Of a stretch of 8,523 nt of DNA, positions 1 through 6,316 are shown piece by piece. The stretch spans positions 1-8,523 of the forward strand of contig JAEZDQ010000116.1 of NCBI GenBank assembly GCA_023433225.1. Direction: 5' to 3'. The stretch is from Bacteroidota bacterium (GTDB taxonomy: Bacteria > Bacteroidota > Bacteroidia > Flavobacteriales > Weeksellaceae). The notes below the pieces were generated by a model, which made no database searches, had not been told where the DNA came from, and saw only the letters and a program-made list of their open reading frames with translations. The translations under genes and the position numbers were made by a program. How positions within the stretch are numbered: the stretch's first letter is position 1; each line of letters opens with the position of its first letter.

Positions 1-2285
1 TAATCAGTCGCTTCGGAATAATCATAATCAAAGGTACCGCCCATACTTCCATAAGAATGAAATCCTGAAAGCGAAGAGCAATCCCACTTCTCGTCGATGT
101 CCGCAGGTTTTTCAAATTTATCGTCTACCGTAACGCCGAATTCTTTTCCGTTCTTATAAACGCTTTGCATAAAATACGCCCAAATGGGCAATGCCGTGGC
201 AGCACCCTGCCCTCTCGCGATTCCTTGAAAATGCGCAAAACGGTCTTCACAACCGACCCAAACACCGCCGACAAGGTTGGGCGTCATCCCGATGTACCAA
301 CCGTCCGATTGGTCATTTGTCGTTCCGGTCTTGGAAGCCACTTCGCTGGTAATTCCGTATTTCGACCTTACCCAGCTCCCGGTTCCGCGGTCGGTTACGC
401 CTTTCATTAAATCAATCATGGCATAAGCCACGTATTCATTGATTACTTCACGGGTTTCTGGTCGGAAATCTTTTAGGGTTCTTCCGGTTTTGTCTTCAAT
501 TCTGACGATTAATTCCGGTTTGATGTAAATCCCGTGATTGGCAAATGCGCTCATGGCTCCCACCATTTCATAAACGGTTAAATCGGCAGAACCCAAGGAG
601 ATGGTATAATCTTTCGGGATCGGGCTTTTTACGCCTAATTCCCTCGCCAATTGAATTACAGGTTCCACCCCGGTTTGAACGATGAGGCGGGCGGTGATGA
701 CATTGGTAGAAAAGGCCAATGCAGTCCGAAGGTCTTGCGACCCGCCATATTTTCCGTTGGCATTCCTCGGTTTCCAGTTCCCCACGCTGAAATGGTCATT
801 GGAAACAGTATGGCAGGGGGTATAATTCATTTGGTTAATGGCGGTAACATAAACAAAAGGTTTGAACGTAGAACCCACTTGCCGCCGAGCTTGTTTCACA
901 TGGTCAAATTTGAAGTAATCCCAGTTGATTCCGCCCACCCAGACTTTGATGGTTCCGTCTTTGGGGTCCATCGCCATCATCCCGGCCTGTAAGATATGCT
1001 TATGGTATTGGATGGAGTCCATCAACGACATATTCTTTTGGTATTTCACGCCGTCCCAAGTAAATATCTTGACTGAATCCCGGGTACGGTTGAATTCCGC
1101 AAGGATTTCCTCCTCCGACAAATCTTTGGATTTTAAGAATTTGTAATAGTTTGTATTGCGCATGGATTTTTCAAAGATGCGTTGCCTTTTGTCATCCGAA
1201 ATCCCATAGAAAGGTGCACGTTTATTGTTTTTCTGTTCTTCAAAAAATGTTTTCTGAATGGTTTTCAAATGTTTTGAAACGGCATCTTCAGCCATTTTTT
1301 GCATCCGAGAATCCAGTGTAACGTAAATTTTCAGCCCGTCTTTGTACAGGTTGTATTCTTTGCCTGTTTCCTTTCCCAAGCTGTCCAGATAAGTTTGAAT
1401 TTCCCTTCGCAGCGCGTGTTTGTAGTAAGCAGAATAAGATTCGCTGATGGTATTGATTTCTTGTTGGTCTAAACCAAGGGGTTTTTCTTTAAGGATTTTT
1501 GCTTCATCAGCAGCTAAAAGATTGTATTTCACCATTTGATTCAACACGATATTGCGTTCCCGTTTGGCATTTTCCGGATTTCTGACAGGATTGTAATAGA
1601 CCGGGTTTTTGAGCATCGCCACCAACATTGCGGATTCTTCTATCGTCAGTTTGCTCGTGGTTGTATTGAAATATACTTTCGAGGCCAATTCGACTCCGTT
1701 GGCATTGTAAATGAAATCAAATTTATTGAGGTACATCGCGATGATTTCATCTTTGGTGTAACGCTTTTCCAGCTCCACAGCAACCACCCATTCTTTTATT
1801 TTTTGTTTAACTGCTTGGATTTTATTTTGCGCCCTCGGGCCGGTAAATAATTGTTTCGCTAATTGCTGGGTGATGGTACTGGCACCACCGGATTCACCTG
1901 CTGAAGTGATGGCCCGCAGGGTACTTCTGGCATCGATTCCCGAATGGTCACGGTAACGGATGTCTTCCCTCGCTAAAAGCGCATCTACCAAATGTTGCGG
2001 TAAATCGGCATAGGTAACGGGAATTCTTTTCTCGGTTTCGAATCGGTCCAACAAAACCCCGTCTGAAGAATAGATTTCAGACGAAACGTAGATGTCCGGA
2101 TTTTCCAAATCGGCGACATCGGGCATTTCGCCCAATAATCCTTTGGAAGTACCCCAAAACAAGAGAAAAATCCCGATTAACCCAAGTACAAAAAAGCCCC
2201 AGGTATAAATTAAAATCCTGCGGAGCGAATAGGGCTTTTTCTGCTTTTTTTCTGTTTTTTGCACAGGTTTATTTTGTTTGATCAT
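1..2285 (-). CDS. mrcA: Penicillin-binding protein 1A, bifunctional transglycosylase/transpeptidase (3' edge cut by window)
   Basis: Class A PBP that polymerises lipid II into glycan strands and cross-links the peptides on the periplasmic face of the inner membrane. I read 761 codons from ATG at 2285. A Lys/Gln-rich cytoplasmic tail (1-22) is followed by one membrane segment (about 23-45). The glycosyltransferase GT51 domain carries E107-D108 in a EDxxYxxHxGxD motif, the STITQQLAKQLF stretch (136-147) and second glutamate E165 in KIKEW. The transpeptidase domain has all three motifs: S472-T-F-K475 (nucleophile Ser472), S526-T-N528 and K652-T-G654. The start overlaps the gldH stop as ATGA, which supports this ATG and implies translational coupling. 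The first two window bases give the partial codon TA-, so the protein either ends exactly here at 761 residues (TAA/TAG) or continues with Tyr. About 760 residues is roughly full length for flavobacterial homologues. The domain assignment is secure; the C-terminus is not. Confidence 0.96.
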   Translation of the reverse strand, partial: MIKQNKPVQKTEKKQKKPYSLRRILIYTWGFFVLGLIGIFLLFWGTSKGLLGEMPDVADLENPDIYVSSEIYSSDGVLLDRFETEKRIPVTYADLPQHLVDALLAREDIRYRDHSGIDARSTLRAITSAGESGGASTITQQLAKQLFTGPRAQNKIQAVKQKIKEWVVAVELEKRYTKDEIIAMYLNKFDFIYNANGVELASKVYFNTTTSKLTIEESAMLVAMLKNPVYYNPVRNPENAKRERNIVLNQMVKYNLLAADEAKILKEKPLGLDQQEINTISESYSAYYKHALRREIQTYLDSLGKETGKEYNLYKDGLKIYVTLDSRMQKMAEDAVSKHLKTIQKTFFEEQKNNKRAPFYGISDDKRQRIFEKSMRNTNYYKFLKSKDLSEEEILAEFNRTRDSVKIFTWDGVKYQKNMSLMDSIQYHKHILQAGMMAMDPKDGTIKVWVGGINWDYFKFDHVKQARRQVGSTFKPFVYVTAINQMNYTPCHTVSNDHFSVGNWKPRNANGKYGGSQDLRTALAFSTNVITARLIVQTGVEPVIQLARELGVKSPIPKDYTISLGSADLTVYEMVGAMSAFANHGIYIKPELIVRIEDKTGRTLKDFRPETREVINEYVAYAMIDLMKGVTDRGTGSWVRSKYGITSEVASKTGTTNDQSDGWYIGMTPNLVGGVWVGCEDRFAHFQGIARGQGAATALPIWAYFMQSVYKNGKEFGVTVDDKFEKPADIDEKWDCSSLSGFHSYGSMGGTFDYDYSEATD

Positions 2286-2770
2286 TGTGCTTGGTTTTTA
2301 TCCACAATTAAACTTATATCTTTAATTCCAATTAAATTTTCATCGCGCATTCCGTGCCAGACTGAAAGTTTGTATTGGCCGGTATCTTTCAGGGAAGCAT
2401 TTTCACGGTACACCAAGTAGAGTTCTTTCAGGTTTTGTCCTTTCCCAATCCATTCCCCGTCGGGGAAAGCAAGATAGTATTGCAAAGTATCGATAAATTC
2501 TTCTCCTTTCGGGTTGACGAGTTTGGTGAAAATATAGAAGTTGCTGTACGGATAATCATTTGAATTCCGGGAAAGAAATAAGAAGTTGTAATGTTGCGCG
2601 GTATCTTTAATTTCAAAATTGAACGTGAGCGCAGAATCTTTGTTCCACTCCTTTCCGACAGGTTTTTGCTCCTGGTAAAAATGAGGAGATTCACATTGGG
2701 TAAAGAAAAAACACACCACAATGAAAATCCCGTAAAGATTAATTTTTGTCGTTTCTGTTTTGTGGCCCAC
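2282..2770 (-). CDS. gldH: Gliding motility lipoprotein GldH
   Basis: GldH is a lipoprotein of the flavobacterial gliding/T9SS gene set; in Flavobacterium johnsoniae gldH mutants lose gliding. The predicted 162-residue protein has a signal peptide with hydrophobic core at about 10-23 and lipobox F-T-Q-C, Cys26 being the lipidation site. The body carries GldH-like signatures: YPYSNFY (73-79), DTLQYYLA (94-101), GEWIGKG (105-111) and HGMRDE followed by GIKDISL (139-154). I chose GTG at 2770 as start because it sits just before the signal peptide and gives a normal length. The same frame stays open upstream to an ATG at 3016, but that would put 82 very basic residues ahead of the signal peptide, all lying over the ricT tail. 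The GTG start lies 32 nt inside ricT, and the TGA stop overlaps the PBP1A ATG. Family assignment is confident, the start moderately so. Confidence 0.9.
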   Translation of the reverse strand: MGHKTETTKINLYGIFIVVCFFFTQCESPHFYQEQKPVGKEWNKDSALTFNFEIKDTAQHYNFLFLSRNSNDYPYSNFYIFTKLVNPKGEEFIDTLQYYLAFPDGEWIGKGQNLKELYLVYRENASLKDTGQYKLSVWHGMRDENLIGIKDISLIVDKNQAQ

Positions 2771-4073
2771 GCTTATTTTTGTTTTGAGATGGATTAGTCT
2801 TCGGATGGTTTCTTTTGGTTTTTGACTGGGATGCGGGTTTAGGCGCATCGCTGTTTTTGGGTTCCTTTTTTGAGTCGGGTCTTTGTGTGTTTTTCGGTCT
2901 TTGCCCTGCTGACTCACTTTTAAAATTCGGATTGGGTTTGCCCGGTTTTTTGAATTTTTTATTGCGGTTTCGGTTTCTGGATTTTTTCTCAAACCGCTCC
3001 AATGAATTTTCCTCAATCACATCCGTAAATTCTTTTTTGGTTTCCACCAAATCTTTTGCCAAATCTTCCAATGCGGGTAATTTCTGTCCGGATTTACTTT
3101 GTGAAATGAATTCATGGGTTTGGGTTACCGAAAATTTATGCCAATTCATCCCCCGATTTTCATAGGTGAACCACATTTCTTTCTTGAAAACATCGACTTT
3201 AATGCAAACCGCTGTTCCCTTTTCGGTCTCGAATGTGGATTCCATGGAAGGGAACTCGTCCAAGGCATCCAAATAAGAATCTAGTTCATAGTTCAAGCAG
3301 CATTTCAATTTCCCACATTGACCCGCGAGTTTTTGCGGGTTGATGGATAATTGCTGATACCTTGCAGCGGACGTATTTACCGAACGGAAATCCGTCAACC
3401 AAGTGGAGCAACACAATTCTCGGCCGCAGGAACCGATTCCGCCGACTTTTGCAGCTTCTTGGCGGTAACCGATTTGTTTCATCTCAATCCGGATCCCGAA
3501 TGCGGCGGCGTATTCCTTGATTAACATGCGGAAATCCACACGCCCTTCGGCAGTATAATAGAAAATCACCTTGTTACCGTCTCCTTGGTATTCGACATCG
3601 GATATCTTCATTTCCAAACCGAGATTCACGGCAATCCTCCTTGCGCGCATCATGGTTTCTTTTTCTTTGGCCTGAACGGTTTGCCAAGTTTCTATGTCTT
3701 TTTCGTTGGCTTTGCGGTATATTTTTTTGACGTCTTCCGAATTTTCCGACAGCCGCTTTTTTTTCATTTGGATGCGGACCAATTCGCCGGTCATGGTTAT
3801 GACTCCGATGTCGTGTCCCGACTGGGCTTCTACGGCGACAATATCTCCCACGCAAAGCGAGAGTTGGTTTACGTTTTTATAATATTGTTTCCGGTCATTT
3901 TTGAATCTTACCTCCACACAATTGAAACCTAACTGGCCATTTGGTAAGCGCATATTGGACAGCCAGTCGAAGACCGGCATTTTTCCGCATCCTGAGCCTG
4001 CGCCGCAGGCACCATTATTATTACATCCTTTAGGTAATCCTGTACTGCTTGTTCCACAACTTCCACAACCCAT
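2739..4073 (-). CDS. ricT: PSP1/RicT family regulatory iron-sulfur-type protein
   Basis: A 444-residue cytoplasmic protein of the PSP1 C-terminal domain family. In Bacillus subtilis RicT (YaaT) works with RicA and RicF in an Fe-S-containing complex affecting RNA processing and phosphorelay; the role in Bacteroidota is not established. It has three parts. A Cys/Gly-rich N-terminal extension (1-30) has Cys at 3, 6, 17, 23 and 29. The PSP1 core (about 50-320) carries the hallmark motifs GGIGSCGRELCC (211-222) and GQCGKLKCCLNYE (251-263). The tail (about 360-444) is a Lys/Asn/Arg/Pro low-complexity segment, probably disordered and perhaps nucleic-acid binding (inference). ATG at 4073 is preceded by a promoter-like box 24 nt upstream. 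The end overlaps gldH by 32 nt. The ricT-gldH-PBP1A order is one I recognise from Flavobacteriia, so this is probably the ancestral arrangement rather than an acquisition. Confidence 0.93.
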   Translation of the reverse strand: MGCGSCGTSSTGLPKGCNNNGACGAGSGCGKMPVFDWLSNMRLPNGQLGFNCVEVRFKNDRKQYYKNVNQLSLCVGDIVAVEAQSGHDIGVITMTGELVRIQMKKKRLSENSEDVKKIYRKANEKDIETWQTVQAKEKETMMRARRIAVNLGLEMKISDVEYQGDGNKVIFYYTAEGRVDFRMLIKEYAAAFGIRIEMKQIGYRQEAAKVGGIGSCGRELCCSTWLTDFRSVNTSAARYQQLSINPQKLAGQCGKLKCCLNYELDSYLDALDEFPSMESTFETEKGTAVCIKVDVFKKEMWFTYENRGMNWHKFSVTQTHEFISQSKSGQKLPALEDLAKDLVETKKEFTDVIEENSLERFEKKSRNRNRNKKFKKPGKPNPNFKSESAGQRPKNTQRPDSKKEPKNSDAPKPASQSKTKRNHPKTNPSQNKNKRGPQNRNDKN

Positions 4074-4096
4074 AATCTACATTTATTTGCAACGTA

Positions 4097-4104
4097 CAAA
4101 GATA
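4097..4104 (-). promoter_or_regulatory. Putative -7 promoter box for the ricT-gldH-PBP1A operon
   Basis: On the minus strand this reads TATCTTTG, a perfect match to the Bacteroidota primary sigma factor -7 consensus TAnnTTTG. It lies in the 61-nt gap between the hydrolase stop and the ricT ATG, so transcription would start roughly 15-20 nt before ricT. I see no TTTG -33 element at the usual 19-nt spacing, so read-through from the upstream hydrolase gene may also contribute. Confidence 0.5.
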
Positions 4105-4134
4105 GAAAATTTTGAAAGGAGCTCCGGGAATTTT

Positions 4135-5001
4135 TTATTGACCGAATACTTCCGAAAATGAAAAGGTAGATTCTAATTGAATTCCTTTCCCTGTCTGCAT
4201 TACAGTAGCCAACTCTCGGTATGGGTCGTGTTCGAAAAAGAAAATGAAATTTTCATCTGCCGCTTGTTGTAGAAAGGCTTCCTTTTCCGCAATCGTCAAT
4301 AGCGGGCGTGTATCGTAGCCCATCACATAAACCAAAGGGATGTGCCCGGCAGTTGCCACCAAATCCGCTACAAAGACAAGGGTTTTCCCTTTGTATTTTA
4401 TCATCGGTAGCATTTGCTTATCGGTATGGCCGTTTACAAACAAGATATCAAACCCCAAAGGAGAGTCAGGCAAGATATTCCCTACAACAGGAACTTCAAT
4501 AAAATTCAATTGTCCGGATTCTTTCAGGGGTAAGATATTTTCCGATAAAAAAGAGGCTTTTTCTCGCGGATTGGGTTGGGTTGCCCACAGCCAATGGTCT
4601 GGATTGCTCCAATATTTTGCGTTCTTAAAACTGGGTTCATAAGCCGTTTTGGAAGCGTTCCATCGGACCGCACCGCCACAATGGTCAAAATGAAGATGGG
4701 TCAAAAACACATCCGTAACATCATCCGGGCTGAATCCTTTTTGAGCCAAGGATTTCTCCAAAGAAAAGTCACCCCAGAGATCGTAATATCCGAAAAATTT
4801 TTCGGTTTGTTTGTTGCCAATTCCACAATCGATTAAAATCACACGGCCGTTGTCTTCGATCAAAAGAGCCCGCATGGACAGTTCAATTTTATTTTGGTTG
4901 TCGGCCGGATTGGTTTTTTGCCAGATGCTTTTGGGAACGATTCCGAACATCGCTCCGCCGTCCAGTTTGAAATTTCCGGTTTCGATGGGATAAAGTTTCA
5001 T
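4135..5001 (-). CDS. Metallo-beta-lactamase-fold hydrolase
   Basis: A 288-residue protein without a signal peptide, so cytoplasmic. It contains the complete dinuclear metal site of the MBL superfamily: the HxHxDH motif H102-L-H104-F-D106-H107, then H192 (in NGHTDKQ), the bridging D213 (in VADLVA) and H258 (in FFEHDPY). Length and the two-part ligand pattern resemble MBL hydrolases of the lactonase/YtnP-like type, but the substrate cannot be told from sequence. True beta-lactamase activity is unlikely, since there is no export signal and the gene sits among housekeeping genes. It is divergent from pth across an 86-bp gap and lies upstream of ricT on the same strand with a 61-nt spacer, so it may be partly co-transcribed with ricT. 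ATG at 5001 opens a normal MBL N-terminus (MKLYPIETGNF), which supports the start. Confidence 0.9.
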   Translation of the reverse strand: MKLYPIETGNFKLDGGAMFGIVPKSIWQKTNPADNQNKIELSMRALLIEDNGRVILIDCGIGNKQTEKFFGYYDLWGDFSLEKSLAQKGFSPDDVTDVFLTHLHFDHCGGAVRWNASKTAYEPSFKNAKYWSNPDHWLWATQPNPREKASFLSENILPLKESGQLNFIEVPVVGNILPDSPLGFDILFVNGHTDKQMLPMIKYKGKTLVFVADLVATAGHIPLVYVMGYDTRPLLTIAEKEAFLQQAADENFIFFFEHDPYRELATVMQTGKGIQLESTFSFSEVFGQ

Positions 5002-5024
5002 GCAAGGAAGTTATTTTTGTCCTA

Positions 5025-5032
5025 CAATATTA
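5025..5032 (-). promoter_or_regulatory. Weak -7 promoter-like box for the MBL hydrolase
   Basis: The minus strand reads TAATATTG, one mismatch from TAnnTTTG, with its end 23 nt before the hydrolase ATG. No -33 TTTG is present at 19-nt spacing. It is offered only because the 86-bp divergent gap must hold promoters for both flanking genes. Confidence 0.25.
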
Positions 5033-5037
5033 CGAAT

Positions 5038-5076
5038 TTCGAAAATTGGATTCCGAAGTTCGAGAAAATTAGAATT
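5038..5076. repeat. Imperfect direct repeat in the hydrolase/pth divergent gap
   Basis: TTCGAAAATTGGATT (5038-5052) recurs in slightly expanded form as TTCGAGAAAATTAGAATT (5059-5076), two helical turns apart (21 nt start to start), just upstream of the pth -7 box. It could be a regulator binding site, but similarity this short in AT-rich DNA can arise by chance. Confidence 0.2.
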
Positions 5077-5083
5077 AAATTTG
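5076..5083 (+). promoter_or_regulatory. pth: Putative -7 box for the pth operon
   Basis: TAAATTTG matches the Bacteroidota -7 consensus TAnnTTTG exactly and ends only 4 nt before the pth ATG. If used, the transcript would begin at or within a few bases of the start codon, giving a leaderless or nearly leaderless mRNA. No convincing -33 TTTG lies 19 nt upstream, which lowers confidence. Confidence 0.4.
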
Positions 5084-5087
5084 CCCC

Positions 5088-5654
5088 ATGCAGAAATACC
5101 TGATTGTCGGTTTGGGGAATATCGGAGAGAAATACCGTTATACGCGTCACAACGTCGGTTTTTTGGCTGTTGAGGAACTCGTCCGGAAAATGGATGCCAA
5201 ATTCGCTGCTTCGAATTTTGGCGAGGTTTCCCAATTTAAGTATAAATCCAGGCCGGTAACGGTTTTGAAGCCCAATACCTATATGAATTTAAGTGGGAAT
5301 GCGGTGAAATTCTGGATGGAAAAAGAAAACATTCCGCTTGAAAATATTTTTGTCCTGACCGATGATTTGAATTTACCGTTCGGAACAATCCGAATCCGGG
5401 GAAAGGGTAGGGACGGCGGGCACAATGGCCTGAAAGACATTCAAAACAAACTCCAAAATCAAAATTACCCGAGGTTGAGGTTTGGTGTTGGGAATGAGTT
5501 TGATACAGGGAATCAAATCGATTATGTATTAGGGAATTGGAGTGAAGAAGAAGTTGTAAAACTGCCTGAAAGGTTGAATTTTGTCGCCGATGCTGTTTTA
5601 TCTTTTATCTTTAGCGGATTGAACAATACGATGAATAATTTTAACGGAAAATAA
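5088..5654 (+). CDS. pth: Peptidyl-tRNA hydrolase
   Basis: Cleaves the ester bond of peptidyl-tRNAs released from stalled ribosomes, recycling tRNA in the cytoplasm. The 188-residue length is typical of bacterial Pth. The active-site set of the family is complete: N11 in VGLGNIG, catalytic H21 in TRHNVGF, N67 in NTYMNLSG, D93 in LTDDLNLPFG, and N113 in GGHNGLKDI, equivalent to E. coli N10, H20, N68, D93 and N114. The product-recognition stretch RLRFGVG and the C-terminal YVLGNWS also fit. ATG at 5088 places MQKYLIVGLGN at the expected N-terminus. It is the first gene of a plus-strand set; its TAA shares its last A with the ATG of the rhodanese gene. Essential in many bacteria (family knowledge). 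Confidence 0.97.
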   Translation: MQKYLIVGLGNIGEKYRYTRHNVGFLAVEELVRKMDAKFAASNFGEVSQFKYKSRPVTVLKPNTYMNLSGNAVKFWMEKENIPLENIFVLTDDLNLPFGTIRIRGKGRDGGHNGLKDIQNKLQNQNYPRLRFGVGNEFDTGNQIDYVLGNWSEEEVVKLPERLNFVADAVLSFIFSGLNNTMNNFNGK

Positions 5655-6019
5655 TGAAAACAATTTTTCTTATCAGCAGCATTTTGATGGTTTTGGTGAG
5701 TTGCGAACAGCAAAATGCCAAAGGCGAAATCAGTTCCGTCAATGAAGTCAATCGAATCGATTTTACGGATGAAGAAAATGTTTTGCTCGATGTGCGTACA
5801 CGAGAGGAATTCGAGGCGGGAAATATTCCGAATTCAATCAATATTGATTACAATTCCGATGATTTTGATTCTTTGGTTGGGAAGTTGGATCCGGAAAAGA
5901 CTTATTATGTTTATTGCCATTCCGGCGGGAGAAGTACCAAAGCCTGTTCAAAAATGGAGGATGCCGGATTCAAAAACCTGGTGAACCTCAAAGACGGTTA
6001 TTCGGAATATAAAAAATAA
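5654..6019 (+). CDS. Rhodanese-domain lipoprotein (periplasmic sulfurtransferase-like)
   Basis: A 121-residue single-domain rhodanese. The N-terminus is a lipoprotein signal peptide with lipobox L-V-S-C and Cys17 as lipidation site, so it should be anchored in the cell envelope facing the periplasm. The rhodanese fold shows the substrate-side signature LLDVRTREEFEAGNIPNSIN (44-63) and the catalytic loop C88-H-S-G-G-R-S94, with Cys88 as the persulfide-forming residue. The six-residue loop fits sulfur rather than phosphate chemistry. PspE-like exported rhodaneses act as thiosulfate:cyanide sulfurtransferases in vitro, but the physiological acceptor here is unknown. Its ATG overlaps the pth stop by one base (TAATG), which suggests translational coupling with a cytoplasmic translation factor; a functional link is not obvious. 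The next gene follows after 20 nt. Confidence 0.93.
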   Translation: MKTIFLISSILMVLVSCEQQNAKGEISSVNEVNRIDFTDEENVLLDVRTREEFEAGNIPNSINIDYNSDDFDSLVGKLDPEKTYYVYCHSGGRSTKACSKMEDAGFKNLVNLKDGYSEYKK

Positions 6020-6039
6020 TTTTTGGGCTTTCTCTAAAA

Positions 6040-6267
6040 ATGCAGCAAGCAAATCCTGAAATACTAAAAGAATTGGTCATCCACGAAATGCCTTTCGGGA
6101 AATACAAAGGATGGAAACTTTGCGATTTACCGGCTTATTACCTCGAATGGTTCGCAGCCAAAGGGTTTCCGCCCGGTAAACTCGGCATGCAGCTGGCTAC
6201 GCTTTATGAAATCAAGACCAATGGGCTGGACAACATTTTGGAAAATCTGAAAATACTCAAGCAATAA
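6040..6267 (+). CDS. DUF3820 family small protein
   Basis: A 75-residue protein matching the DUF3820 family (named in Pfam as putative quorum-sensing-regulated virulence factor, a name taken from Pseudomonas and not evidence of function here). Characteristic stretches are MPFGKYKG (17-24), LCDLPAYYLEWFAAKGFP (27-44), GKLG (46-49) and YEIKTNGL (56-63). There is no signal peptide or membrane segment, so it is cytoplasmic. In some proteins similar FGKYKG modules occur next to nuclease domains, so a nucleic-acid-related role is possible, but that is inference. The gene starts 20 nt after the rhodanese stop, is the last of the pth transcription unit, and its TAA is followed at once by a hairpin terminator. 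Confidence 0.85.
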   Translation: MQQANPEILKELVIHEMPFGKYKGWKLCDLPAYYLEWFAAKGFPPGKLGMQLATLYEIKTNGLDNILENLKILKQ

Positions 6268-6268
6268 A

Positions 6269-6297
6269 AAACACCGAAAGCAATACCTCCGGTGTTT
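6269..6297. terminator. Bidirectional rho-independent terminator
   Basis: AAACACCG (6269-6276) pairs with CGGTGTTT (6290-6297), an 8-bp stem around a 13-nt loop. It lies between the convergent DUF3820 and T9SS-cargo genes. On the minus strand the stem runs into a TTTTTTATT tract, a good intrinsic terminator for the T9SS gene. On the plus strand the following TCTATATTTTA is T-rich but less regular. Confidence 0.8.
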
Positions 6298-6316
6298 CTA
6301 TATTTTATGTAATATT

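Noticed and set aside
165..1850. Plus-strand open frames of 73-113 codons (165-410, 651-992, 925-1146, 1536-1850).
   Set aside because: All are antisense to the PBP1A coding frame, which has intact catalytic motifs throughout. The translations show no domain or signal.
2771..3016. Upstream extension of the gldH frame to an ATG at 3016 (244 residues in total).
   Set aside because: The extra 82 residues lie over the low-complexity basic tail of ricT, come before a clear lipoprotein signal peptide and are very rich in Lys/Asn/Pro. They are an out-of-frame reading of ricT, not part of GldH.
2815..3932. Plus-strand open frames opposite ricT (2815-3165 and 3585-3932), rich in Phe and Leu.
   Set aside because: The Phe/Leu richness is the complement of Lys/Asn/Glu-rich ricT codons; it mimics a membrane protein but has no independent support.
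4118..4125. Perfect palindrome GGAGCTCC between the hydrolase and ricT genes as a possible terminator or operator.
   Set aside because: It is only 8 bp with no loop and the flanks do not extend the pairing, so it cannot form a stable hairpin. Chance is adequate.
4308..5103. Plus-strand open frames across the MBL hydrolase gene (4308-4502, 4340-4642, 4576-4836, 4811-4993, 4894-5103).
   Set aside because: They are shadows of the hydrolase gene, whose metal-binding motifs fix the true strand and frame.
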